A model generated the notes under the pieces. That model was not told where the DNA came from, made no database searches, and saw nothing but the letters and a program-made list of their open reading frames with translations. Positions 16,885 to 24,546 of a stretch of DNA of 64,000 bases are shown piece by piece (the first letter of the stretch is position 1; each line of letters begins with the position of its first letter). Where the stretch lies: contig NZ_WHOA01000030.1 of the NCBI RefSeq assembly GCF_013141715.1, forward strand, positions 62,001-126,000, written 5' to 3'. The translations under genes were made by a program, and so were the position numbers. The stretch comes from Paenibacillus phytorum (GTDB lineage Bacteria; Bacillota; Bacilli; Paenibacillales; NBRC-103111).

Positions 16885-17547
16885 TTATTTAACTGTTACA
16901 TTCGGTGCTTTGATATACACATAACGAATCACAAGTTCCGCTAGAATGAAATTAAGTAGGATTGCTCCATAAACACCAAACGTATAACTCGACTCATACC
17001 TCAAACCAACTCCTTCATGGAGAATAAAACTAATAAGATGAATGAACAGATTTGTGAAACAGAAAGCATAGCTGCGAACCATCCACTTCCGATGCTTGCT
17101 GACTTGCTTGCGTTTAATTTGGACAATCGCTGTAATGGTCATGGCGAACCAGACGATACTCACCAGATTGAAAGCCATGCTATTGATTTTTCCGCCAGTT
17201 GAATACGGAGCCATGTAACCCGAGGTCAGAACAACGACAAAAACAAAAATAACGTATAGATAACCATTGACTCTATGAAATTTGCGAGCGTTGCGTAAGA
17301 TCTTGCTTGAGAAATTAAGCGCCCCTGTCAGCATAGCCAAACAAGCAGCACCTACATGAATATGCATAACGTTTAGCCAAATTGGAAGATTCATAGGACG
17401 TTTGAGATTCATTTTATGAGTAAGAAAAGCAGCAGCTTGTGGATCAAAAAATAAATTCGCCAACACAACGTATACCATGTAAATAATTAAAGCTGACAGG
17501 AGCAGCGGATACGCGTAGCTCTTAGTCGGTTTTGCCATTTTAGCCAT
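16885..17547 (-). CDS. DUF2306 membrane protein
   Basis: Integral membrane protein of 220 residues with about six hydrophobic segments, among them YPLLLSALIIYMVYVVLANL and LYVIFVFVVVLTSGYMAPYS. Conserved histidines (MHIHVGAACLAMLTGALNF, FHRVNGYLYV, HRKWMVRSYAF) resemble haem-coordinating His in cytochrome b561-like folds, but function is not established. I start at 17547 (MAKMAKPTK) because GGATGAGG lies about six bases upstream. The TetR gene at 17707 runs divergently, and a palindrome just after the -10 box of this gene (17596-17614) is a likely operator. It is followed by the DJ-1/PfpI remnant. Confidence 0.8.
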   Translation of the reverse strand: MAKMAKPTKSYAYPLLLSALIIYMVYVVLANLFFDPQAAAFLTHKMNLKRPMNLPIWLNVMHIHVGAACLAMLTGALNFSSKILRNARKFHRVNGYLYVIFVFVVVLTSGYMAPYSTGGKINSMAFNLVSIVWFAMTITAIVQIKRKQVSKHRKWMVRSYAFCFTNLFIHLISFILHEGVGLRYESSYTFGVYGAILLNFILAELVIRYVYIKAPNVTVK

Positions 17548-17595
17548 AGAAACCTCATCCTTCTCGTTAATATGTAAGCTGAATAGATATTTTAG

Positions 17596-17626
17596 AGACC
17601 GAACCGTACGGTCTTTTTTTATTATA
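17596..17626 (-). promoter_or_regulatory. Promoter -10 box and TetR-type operator of the DUF2306 gene
   Basis: AGACCG (17596-17601) and CGGTCT (17609-17614) form an inverted repeat with a 7-base spacer that itself contains the palindrome ACCGTACGGT. On the minus strand a perfect TATAAT (17626-17621) lies seven bases upstream of it, so a bound repressor would block initiation. The AGACCG-N-CGGTCT form is known for TetR-family operators. No good -35 box is visible. Confidence 0.6.
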
Positions 17627-17706
17627 CAACGATCTATGCTATGATTCACTTATAAAATGTTACAATATTACGAGAGTGTCATTGTCTCTGAGAAAGGATA
17701 TTGCAC

Positions 17707-18297
17707 ATGCGTAAGGGTGAAAAAACACGATTGCATATTATTATGAAATCCGCTGAACTATTCAACGAAAAGGGCTACGCGGGTTCAACCATACAGGATA
17801 TTATGACGGTAACCGGCCTAACCAAAGGCGGGATTTATCGGAGCTTCGCGAATAAGGATGAGATTGCGATTGAAGCTTTCGCTTACGCTGGACAAGTGCT
17901 CTGGGGACATTTTGCTGAAGCGGTTGAAGGTGCGTCTACAGCAACGCATAAAGTCCTTGCGATGTGTGACGTGTACAGCGATACCGTGCATAATCCCCCT
18001 ATTAAAGGTGGATGCCCTTTTCTCAATACAGCGGTAGAAAGTGATCATTCCTTTCCAATTCTGCGAGATCGTGCGGTTGGGGCTTATGAGCAAATGTTAG
18101 CCTTCATCCAAGGGATTTTGTTAAAGGGAGTCGAAGACGGTGAATTTCGATCTGATCTCGACACCGAATCCGTCGCTTCTTTCCTCTTCTCATCCATTGA
18201 AGGCGGCATCATGGCAAGCCGTTTGACCCATGACAACAAGCATGTCAGTTATGCTAGGAGGAATATTGAACTGCTGCTGACTACTTTTACAAAGTAA
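17707..18297 (+). CDS. TetR/AcrR family transcriptional regulator
   Basis: Homodimeric repressor of 196 residues. The N-terminal helix-turn-helix (about 8-50) reads FNEKGYAGSTIQDIMTVTGL, then TKGGIYRSFANKDEIA; the C-terminal two thirds is the ligand-binding helical domain, with PIKGGCPFLNTAVESD typical of the YxaF/LmrA-like subgroup, whose operators resemble the palindrome next door. The ATG at 17707 is nine bases after AAAGG; the TTG at 17701 is too close. It is divergent from the DUF2306 gene and likely represses it. The ligand is unknown. Confidence 0.9.
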   Translation: MRKGEKTRLHIIMKSAELFNEKGYAGSTIQDIMTVTGLTKGGIYRSFANKDEIAIEAFAYAGQVLWGHFAEAVEGASTATHKVLAMCDVYSDTVHNPPIKGGCPFLNTAVESDHSFPILRDRAVGAYEQMLAFIQGILLKGVEDGEFRSDLDTESVASFLFSSIEGGIMASRLTHDNKHVSYARRNIELLLTTFTK

Positions 18298-18313
18298 GCT
18301 ATACACCATTACG

Positions 18314-18364
18314 AAAAAATAGCCGTCTCCCAAGGTCTATACCCTTTTGAGACGGCTATTTTTT
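18314..18364. terminator. Bidirectional terminator between tetR and ypsA
   Basis: AAAAAATAGCCGTCTC and GAGACGGCTATTTTTT form a perfect stem around a 19-base loop, with A-run and T-run on either side. It lies between the convergent TetR and YpsA genes and serves both. Confidence 0.9.
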
Positions 18365-18366
18365 GT

Positions 18367-18984
18367 TTATATTTCTTCAAAATCCGTAGGGTTACCGGCG
18401 TCGGCGAAATCGAAGTCTCCAGCCAGATCTCCCGACTGGTCCCCCTGTTCATCTTCGGCAATATTTTGTAAATCATAGGCATTAATCGTGATAATCGGGT
18501 AGGCATGATTCGCAGCAATCTGCGCTGCCTGCTGTTTCATAAACTTGGGTGACCCCTCTGTATCTTCATCATAAACAAGAATGATGCCGTCCGAATTACG
18601 GAGCAGAAACTTGTCTCGTTCCTTAAACTGCCAAGGTCCTTCATATTTGGTTTTTGTCACGCTGTTCACGTAATTCGCGCGTTCCATGACGCTATTATAG
18701 CTATTTTTTTTATCATCGCTCCATTTTTCTTCTTGCTCCAGAAAAGGGGTAACGATAGCTAATTTCAACTCTGGGTAGGCGCCTCCTCTAAGGTCAAGCA
18801 CAGCCTCAGCCGCCCACAATTCGACCCCCCATTGTCCACTCACAACGACCCATTCTAAACCTTCATCCATAAGTGCGATGAGTCTCTTTTTGATCGCTTT
18901 TTTGATAATCGGAATGCCTGGGTGCTTTAATGAAAAAATGCCCAGCTCTGATGCTTTATAACCCGTTATTAAGACTCGTTTCAA
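18367..18984 (-). CDS. ypsA: YpsA-like SLOG family protein (DUF1273/UPF0398)
   Basis: Cytoplasmic protein of 205 residues with a Rossmann-like SLOG fold. Visible family stretches are VLITGYKASELGIF at the start, VVVSGQWGVELWAAEAVLDL, AIVTPFLEQEEKW and SDGIILVYDEDTEGSPKF. SLOG proteins bind nucleotides or nucleotide derivatives; B. subtilis YpsA has been linked to cell division and growth control. The C-terminal 35 residues are acidic and look disordered (DEQGDQSGDLAGDFDFADAG), longer than usual. Monocistronic; it shares a terminator with tetR. Confidence 0.88.
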   Translation of the reverse strand: MKRVLITGYKASELGIFSLKHPGIPIIKKAIKKRLIALMDEGLEWVVVSGQWGVELWAAEAVLDLRGGAYPELKLAIVTPFLEQEEKWSDDKKNSYNSVMERANYVNSVTKTKYEGPWQFKERDKFLLRNSDGIILVYDEDTEGSPKFMKQQAAQIAANHAYPIITINAYDLQNIAEDEQGDQSGDLAGDFDFADAGNPTDFEEI

Positions 18985-19082
18985 AAGAGGTACACCACCT
19001 TGTTAACTCTATCTATCAGGTTAACATAGATAGGCCTCGATATAAAGAAAGCGGTTATAAAATGCAAGATTGAACTGCTGAA

Positions 19083-19172
19083 ATGTTAATTAAGGCCATG
19101 GAGAGTGGATTTCTGGCTTGGCGTGAAGAGATCCGCAAATATGATACATTGCGAATGAACGGGACGGAATAA
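19083..19172 (+). other. Possible small ORF of 29 codons
   Basis: ATG at 19083 opens a frame ending in TAA at 19170-19172, with a plausible helical peptide (MLIKAMESGFLAWREEIRK, then YDTLRMNGTE). I see no good ribosome binding site and recognise no family. It lies in the 250-base gap between ypsA and the esterase gene, which otherwise holds only the terminator at 19202-19229. It may be a remnant. Confidence 0.2.
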
Positions 19173-19201
19173 GAATCAAACATCGCGCATGTGAGTAACG
19201 C

Positions 19202-19229
19202 AAAAAGAAGAGCCTCAGCTCTTCTTTTT
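19202..19229 (-). terminator. Terminator of the oxidoreductase-esterase operon
   Basis: AAAAAGAAGAGC and GCTCTTCTTTTT form a perfect 12-base stem with a CTCA loop. It lies nine bases beyond the stop codon of the esterase gene (minus strand). Confidence 0.85.
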
Positions 19230-19237
19230 CTGTACCA

Positions 19238-20263
19238 TTAAGATTCTAAAGCCTCAATCAGCCAAGGGTAGGCGTGACTCCCATTCACTTCATGAACACC
19301 TTCAAAGAGATGAACCCCCAACTTTTCAGCTGCACCAGCTTCAGCGTACACCTGCCGCAAATACTGAATCGCCACTTCCACTGTTTCTATCGGAAAAATA
19401 GGATCCTGCTGGCCAGATTCAATGAACAGCGGACGAGGAGCAAGTAACCCGAGTAATTCGGGGAGCTCTGCATATTCCAAAACACCAGGCAAGTAATTAT
19501 CAATGCAGTGGTGAACATGCATAATGCTTCCTTTGAACGTATTCACAAAGGCGCAGAGTACAATAGCTTTGATTCGTTCATCTATTGCAGCAGTATATGC
19601 GGCGATTAGTCCGCCTCCTGAGAAACCGAAGCATCCCACTCTTGCTGGATCCACATCCTCGCGTGACAACACATAATCGAGCGCCCGCCGCGCTTCATGC
19701 ACACGCAATCCCGCCAACGATATGCCATATAAAAGCAGATGTGAAGCAAGTGTTTGACAGGATGAATTTCCGACTTGCCCATCCTTCTGATCCGCAGCCA
19801 GTCTTCGATCTCCAAATCCGATGATCTCAGGTACGACCACTATGAAGCCGCGTCTCACTAATTCCAAGGCATAATTGCCGTGAAGATCCGGCTTACCTGT
19901 GTTTTCAGTTCCATTCGGATGGAGCCCAACAATCTGCCGACTACCGTAACCATGTCCGTGCAAAGCCAGCACTGCTGCCGTCCGTTTGGTCATTCCTTTA
20001 GGTAACAACACATAGACCGGAACTCGAAATCCCCAAACCGTACCGAATTCGATACGCTCTCGAATATGATCTTCGAGCTCAGTGCGCTCTAGGAGAACAG
20101 GACGAAGCTCATCTTGTTCTTCCAAAGCTATATCTAGAGACTTGATCAGGCGCCCCTTCAACCTAATCTTGGTCTGTTCAGTATTCTCGGCCCGTTTCTG
20201 CTGCAGACGTCTATTCTCGTAGGAGTGATAAAGATTTTCCATGATTGAATCTGGATTCCACAA
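19238..20263 (-). CDS. Alpha/beta hydrolase, acetyl-xylan-esterase/dienelactone-hydrolase-like
   Basis: Predicted cytoplasmic esterase of 341 residues without signal peptide. The nucleophile Ser is in the elbow GCFGFSGGGLIAAYTAA (about residues 208-224), the acid is probably Asp in ESGQQDPIFPIE, and the His is in EGVHEVNGSHAYPW near the end, giving a full triad. The lid region LALHGHGYGSRQIVG carries the oxyanion motif. Start is TTG at 20263 with GGAGGT eight bases upstream; ATG at 20242 is an alternative. It follows the Gfo/Idh/MocA gene by 23 bases. A deacylation step on plant-derived sugars is the contextual guess. Confidence 0.82.
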   Translation of the reverse strand: MWNPDSIMENLYHSYENRRLQQKRAENTEQTKIRLKGRLIKSLDIALEEQDELRPVLLERTELEDHIRERIEFGTVWGFRVPVYVLLPKGMTKRTAAVLALHGHGYGSRQIVGLHPNGTENTGKPDLHGNYALELVRRGFIVVVPEIIGFGDRRLAADQKDGQVGNSSCQTLASHLLLYGISLAGLRVHEARRALDYVLSREDVDPARVGCFGFSGGGLIAAYTAAIDERIKAIVLCAFVNTFKGSIMHVHHCIDNYLPGVLEYAELPELLGLLAPRPLFIESGQQDPIFPIETVEVAIQYLRQVYAEAGAAEKLGVHLFEGVHEVNGSHAYPWLIEALES

Positions 20264-20286
20264 GCATTCCCACCTCCGTCCACCTC

Positions 20287-21570
20287 TTAAAAAGTAACCA
20301 GCTTATCCACCGCAACCGGTTGCCCCGTACGCAGGGAAATATTCCCGGCAATACCGGTCAAAATCGACATCGCCCCATCAACATGAGAAGCAGCTCGCTC
20401 AAAGCGATCGTCGGATGGCTTATCAAAAATATCTTTCAAGAGCACAGGATCACCGCCACCATGACCGCCAACACCTTCTTCAATTTCTACTTTATAAGGA
20501 GCCGCGAACATCGGAAATACCCTGATCGTCTTTTCCTTCAATGCACCTTCATCCTCTTTAAGGCCACCAGAATTTACGTAGGATTTCTCAACAACTTTCA
20601 TTTCAATACGACCCTTGCTGCCATTGATTTGTACACTAAAGCCTTCCCAAGGCATATAAGCATTAAGTGAGTAGGTGAGAATGGCTTTGTTTTTATATCG
20701 GACCATAACTCCCATTGTATCTTCAATACTAATTCCATCGCCGAAAACGCTCTGATCACGTTGGTAGCCATCTTCGTGTTCCGCATCTAAGTATAGACCC
20801 TTGAGGTTTTTATTTTTATCTAAATGGAGCGCAAAAGGATCACCCTTCGCGTTTTCATTCCCTGTCGCACGTTGATAAAAGTTGGTCACGCCGCGCTTCT
20901 CGGCATTTTCTCTGCCATAGAACATCAAGCCGCCCATCGCAAATACCGTCTCCGGACGTGTCCCTAACCAGAAGTTCACGAGATCAAAATGATGCGTTGA
21001 TTTGTGTACAAGTAAGCCTCCGCCATTACGTTTATCGCGATGCCATCTGCGGAAATAGTCCGCCCCATGTTCGGTGTTCAGCAGCCACTCGAAATGGACA
21101 GAATGAACATCACCTATCGTACCGTCCATGATTAACTCACGAATTTTCGTATTGTGCGGAGCGTAACGGTAATTGAATGTCACGCGAAGCTGCCGCCCTG
21201 TGCGTTTAATGGTATCGAGAATTTCTTGACATTTCTCTTCATCCACTGTCATCGGCTTTTCCGAAATAACATCGCAACCAAGCTCCATCGCCTTGATAAT
21301 ATACGTATGATGCGTGCGATCAACGGAGGTGACAATGACATAATCAGGCTTTTCTTTGCGAATCATTTCCTCGAACTGATCTGCTTTATACGTGGGAACA
21401 GCGTTATATTCATATTTATTGACGAGTAAGCCATTTGTAAAATTCATTCTCGTTTGATTTATATCGCAAATCGCAACTAGCTCTGACGTTTCCTGAAAAT
21501 CCTTCACAATAGCGCCATAGAAAAATTCTGCTCTTCCTCCGGTACCGACTAGTGCATAACGCTTTTTCAT
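20287..21570 (-). CDS. Gfo/Idh/MocA family oxidoreductase
   Basis: NAD(P)-dependent sugar oxidoreductase of 427 residues, cytoplasmic. The N-terminal Rossmann domain begins YALVGTGGRAEFFYG; the signature lysine is in ISEKPMTVDEEKCQEIL (about residue 101), and HFEWLLNTEHGADYFRRWHR with KSTHHFDLVNFWLG forms the substrate side. Inserts such as the HGGG stretch near 375 are seen in the larger members. It starts the minus-strand unit with the esterase and lies divergent from an AraC regulator (21741-22562), which probably controls it. Such enzymes act on inositols, hexosamines or uronates, or remove sugars oxidatively; substrate is not evident. Confidence 0.87.
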   Translation of the reverse strand: MKKRYALVGTGGRAEFFYGAIVKDFQETSELVAICDINQTRMNFTNGLLVNKYEYNAVPTYKADQFEEMIRKEKPDYVIVTSVDRTHHTYIIKAMELGCDVISEKPMTVDEEKCQEILDTIKRTGRQLRVTFNYRYAPHNTKIRELIMDGTIGDVHSVHFEWLLNTEHGADYFRRWHRDKRNGGGLLVHKSTHHFDLVNFWLGTRPETVFAMGGLMFYGRENAEKRGVTNFYQRATGNENAKGDPFALHLDKNKNLKGLYLDAEHEDGYQRDQSVFGDGISIEDTMGVMVRYKNKAILTYSLNAYMPWEGFSVQINGSKGRIEMKVVEKSYVNSGGLKEDEGALKEKTIRVFPMFAAPYKVEIEEGVGGHGGGDPVLLKDIFDKPSDDRFERAASHVDGAMSILTGIAGNISLRTGQPVAVDKLVTF

Positions 21571-21740
21571 AAAAAGTGAACCCCTCTCGAGTTTGGATAT
21601 GTCTTCATGTTCGAATGTCCTATCTCAAGATTAATACAATATTTGTTGTGTTTCTAATCAAATCTTGCTTAATCACTTTTATTCCTTGCATATCTTGCTA
21701 TATAATAGTTATAAAAGATCGAACGAAGAGGTGTCCACTT

Positions 21741-22562
21741 TTGGTACTCTACGAAATTGAAAGACTACGAAGAGATCGCCCTTACTCTATGACAGTGAAT
21801 CATTTTCATGATCACTATGAAATTTATTATTTACTTAGCGGGAAACGCTACTATTTTATACAGGACCGTTCCTATCTGATTCAAGAGGGCGACCTCGTCT
21901 TTATCGATAAAAACGAGCTTCATAAAACACGAAATGCGGATGTCCTTCATCACGAGCGCATTCTACTTAGCTTTGATGATAGTTGGATACGTTCTATTGA
22001 TGAGGATGCATCGACACATTTACTCGTTCCTTTTCAACAGAAACAGCATATCTTTTCCTTAACAGGAACGAATCGCACTTTCGTTGAGAACCTTCTATTT
22101 AGCTTATTACGCGAACAGCAGCAGACGCTTGGCGGCTGGCAGCTGAACAGCAAAGCCCTGCTCACGCAACTACTCATCTTCTGCTCGCGTCTCACAGATA
22201 AGATAAGCTCTGCTCAGGAACACCAGCAAGCGCACAATCCCAAAATATTCGAAATCGTCGCTTATATCAACGAACAGTATAGAAACCGTTTGACGTTAGC
22301 TTCGATCTCCGAAAGCTTTTATATCAGTCCAAGCTACTTTTGCCGTTCTTTCAAAGAAACGACCGGCTTTTCGTTCATCGAATACTTGAACAACGTACGA
22401 ATCCGCGAGGCTCAGCGGCTCCTGCGGGAAACGAAGTTGAAAGTCATCCACATTGCCGAGCAATCCGGATTCGATAGCGTCGCTCACTTCGGCCGCGTGT
22501 TCAAACAAGTGACCACACAGACGCCACTGGAATGCCGCAAATTGATGCGCCATAGTCTGTAA
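21741..22562 (+). CDS. AraC family transcriptional regulator with cupin sensor domain
   Basis: Regulator of 273 residues. The N-terminal cupin (about 15-130) starts FHDHYEIYYLLSGKRYYF and includes EGDLVFIDKNELHKT, so it likely binds a sugar. The C-terminal double helix-turn-helix (about 175-270) contains LTLASISESFYISPSYFCRS and VIHIAEQSGFDSVAHFGRVF. The frame stays open to 21576, but TTG at 21741 has AAGAGGTG seven bases upstream and begins the cupin at the right distance. It is divergent from the oxidoreductase-esterase pair with about 170 bases between, and is the likely regulator of that pair. Confidence 0.88.
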   Translation: MVLYEIERLRRDRPYSMTVNHFHDHYEIYYLLSGKRYYFIQDRSYLIQEGDLVFIDKNELHKTRNADVLHHERILLSFDDSWIRSIDEDASTHLLVPFQQKQHIFSLTGTNRTFVENLLFSLLREQQQTLGGWQLNSKALLTQLLIFCSRLTDKISSAQEHQQAHNPKIFEIVAYINEQYRNRLTLASISESFYISPSYFCRSFKETTGFSFIEYLNNVRIREAQRLLRETKLKVIHIAEQSGFDSVAHFGRVFKQVTTQTPLECRKLMRHSL

Positions 22563-22602
22563 AAAGGGCTGAGATACCTTCCACCGCTACTCACCACTGC
22601 CG

Positions 22603-22666
22603 TAAGCTCGGTTTCCGAGCTTATCCTAACCAATCGCCAGACTTAAGCTCGTTTTCCGATCTTATC
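22603..22666. repeat. Two-copy hairpin repeat A
   Basis: TAAGCTCGGTTTCCGAGCTT (22603-22622) and TAAGCTCGTTTTCCGATCTT (22644-22663), both followed by ATC, repeat with a period of 41 bases. Each can fold: AAGCTCGG and CCGAGCTT around TTT in the first copy. No T-run follows, so they are not obvious terminators. They lie just downstream of the AraC gene in a 389-base non-coding stretch. Confidence 0.6.
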
Positions 22667-22690
22667 TCACGCCCAGCTATATACCTCTCT

Positions 22691-22836
22691 GCAGACCATC
22701 CTGCTCCAGAATAAGCGCGAAAAACGCGCTTTCAGTGAGAGTCGCCGAGCCGACAGAGTCTGAGAAACCGAAAATTGACTTCTCAGCAGACCATCCTGCG
22801 CGTCCACGCTGAATAAGCGCGGAAACGCGCTTATTC
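22691..22836. repeat. Two-copy hairpin repeat B with GNRA-like loop
   Basis: GCAGACCATCCTGC occurs at 22691-22704 and 22786-22799; each copy is followed by GAATAAGCGCG, a short A-rich loop and CGCGCTT (22709-22731 and 22811-22836). The second copy is a perfect 11-base stem, GAATAAGCGCG with CGCGCTTATTC, closed by GAAA. The whole unit repeats at about 95-102 bases. No ORF spans it. Confidence 0.65.
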
Positions 22837-22907
22837 AGGAGCCCCCAAACTATTAAGTGCGAAGCTTTGCTTACCCCAAACCCAAAACATAAATTCTTAC
22901 ATGTCGA

Positions 22908-22948
22908 AAAAAACCTTCGAGCAGGTAACAACCCGCACGAAGGTTTTC
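22908..22948 (-). terminator. Terminator of uxaC
   Basis: AAAACCTTCG pairs with CGAAGGTTTT around an 18-base loop. On the minus strand the stem ends in a U-run, a few bases beyond the uxaC stop codon. Confidence 0.75.
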
Positions 22949-22951
22949 ATT

Positions 22952-24352
22952 TTAAAAACCGAAATACTGCTTAGCATTATTATAGGAAATCCCTTGAACC
23001 AGCTGTTTCAGCAGCTGTTCGTCGTTCGGGAATTCTCCCGCTTCGACCCATTCGCCTAGCATGTTACAGAGGATTCTGCGGAAGTAGTCATGTCTTGTGT
23101 AGGACAAGAAGCTTCTGGAATCTGTCAACATACCAACAAATCGGCCAAGCAGTCCAAAATTCGCTAGTGATTTCATCTGCGAAACCATACCGTCTTTGGT
23201 ATCATTGAACCACCAAGCGGATCCCAATTGAATTTTGCCGGGAATACCATCGCCCTGAAAGCTGCCCATGAGGGAAGCGAGAATTTCATTGTCACGTGCA
23301 TTTAAGGAGTACAGAATCGTCCTAGGCAGTGAATCAGCAACAGCAAGCGAGGATAACAAACCTGTCAAGGCGCTCGCTACCGGGCTATCATTAACAGAGT
23401 CGAATCCGGTGTCCGGTCCAAGTTTTGCGAAAGCTCGTCCATTATTGTTGCGGGAAGCATTAATATGGTACTGCATCGCCCAATCCAACTTCTTGTACAC
23501 GCCTCCTAAGAACAGCAAGGTGTACGCTTTATATTTCTTCTCTTCTTCCAAACTAACCGCGTTGCCAGCCAGAGCCGTTTTAAAAATCTGATCCACTTCT
23601 TCTTTGGTTGCTGCAGCGTATGGCACATAATCCAAAGCATGGTCAGACACCTTACAACCAACTGAATCAAAAAACTGCGCTCTACTTTCTAATCCTGCCA
23701 GCAGGTCATCGTAGGAGCTGATCGTGATGCCAGCGGATTGCTCCAATTGGCCGATCCATGGAAGGAATGTGGCGCGATTGATTTCAAGCGCTTTGTCAGG
23801 ACGGTACGAAGGTAGGACTTGCGTATTAAAATCTTTGATCTCTTTAATTTTGATGTGATATTCCAGTGAATCCACCGGATCGTCCGTTGTGCAAATAACG
23901 GTTACTTTGGAATTCGTAATAAGATCTCTGGCGCGGGAACCGCCCTCTGCAAGCTTTGCGTTCACTTTTTCCCAGATGACAGGCGCGTTCTGCTCGTTAA
24001 TAATCTCATGAACACCGAAATATGTTCGAAGTTCCATATGAGACCAATGGTACAACGGGTTGCCAATAGCCATAGGAACCGTTCCAGCCCATGCCAAGAA
24101 ACGATCGTAATCGCTAGCTTCACCTGTAACTTTCGCTTCCTCCACACCGTTGGCACGCATCATTCTCCACTTATAATGGTCTCCGTACAGCCAAGCTTCC
24201 GTTATGTTATTGAATTGTTTATTTTCATAAATTTCCTTAGGACTAAGATGGCAGTGATAATCAATAATCGGCAGATCTTTGGCAAATTCGTGGAATAGAT
24301 GAACCGCGGTATCGTTGGTAAGCATAAAATTCTCATCTAAAAATGTTTTCAT
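22952..24352 (-). CDS. uxaC: Glucuronate isomerase
   Basis: Amidohydrolase-fold isomerase of 466 residues converting D-glucuronate to D-fructuronate (and galacturonate to tagaturonate) in the cytoplasm. The N-terminal metal site HCHLSPKEIYEN (from about residue 34) is clear, as are WLYGDHYKWRMMRANGVEE and TDDPVDSLEYHIKIK; LGSAWWFNDTKDGM and TDSRSFLSYTRHDYFRRILC are typical of the C-terminal half. The length is normal for the family. The ribosome binding site AAGGGTGG lies about 12 bases from the ATG. It stands alone here, without uxuA or uxuB, so the rest of the uronate pathway must be elsewhere. Confidence 0.95.
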   Translation of the reverse strand: MKTFLDENFMLTNDTAVHLFHEFAKDLPIIDYHCHLSPKEIYENKQFNNITEAWLYGDHYKWRMMRANGVEEAKVTGEASDYDRFLAWAGTVPMAIGNPLYHWSHMELRTYFGVHEIINEQNAPVIWEKVNAKLAEGGSRARDLITNSKVTVICTTDDPVDSLEYHIKIKEIKDFNTQVLPSYRPDKALEINRATFLPWIGQLEQSAGITISSYDDLLAGLESRAQFFDSVGCKVSDHALDYVPYAAATKEEVDQIFKTALAGNAVSLEEEKKYKAYTLLFLGGVYKKLDWAMQYHINASRNNNGRAFAKLGPDTGFDSVNDSPVASALTGLLSSLAVADSLPRTILYSLNARDNEILASLMGSFQGDGIPGKIQLGSAWWFNDTKDGMVSQMKSLANFGLLGRFVGMLTDSRSFLSYTRHDYFRRILCNMLGEWVEAGEFPNDEQLLKQLVQGISYNNAKQYFGF

Positions 24353-24500
24353 AAAAGCTAAATTCCACCCTTCTCAAGCTGAATGATCTGCCCTCTATTC
24401 TAGCGAAAGGTGACCTGAAAATCTTGTGATTTTTTGCTTTCATTTTGTAAAATATGCATATATTGACCTCATCTCCGGCATAACTCAGCCTCCGACAAAT

Positions 24501-24541
24501 AAAAAGCCCCATACACCAACAATCACGTTGGAACGGAGCTT
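24501..24541 (-). terminator. Terminator of the VanW-like gene
   Basis: On the minus strand AGCTCCGTTCCAAC pairs with GTTGGTGTATGGGGCT around GTGATT, with two mismatches, and a UUUUUA run follows. It lies six bases from the stop codon at 24547. Confidence 0.65.
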
Positions 24542-24546
24542 ATCAT

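Noticed and set aside
21576..21740. N-terminal extension of the AraC regulator frame
   Set aside because: The extension is hydrophobic and Cys-rich, covers the intergenic promoter region and has no ribosome binding site; TTG at 21741 has one.
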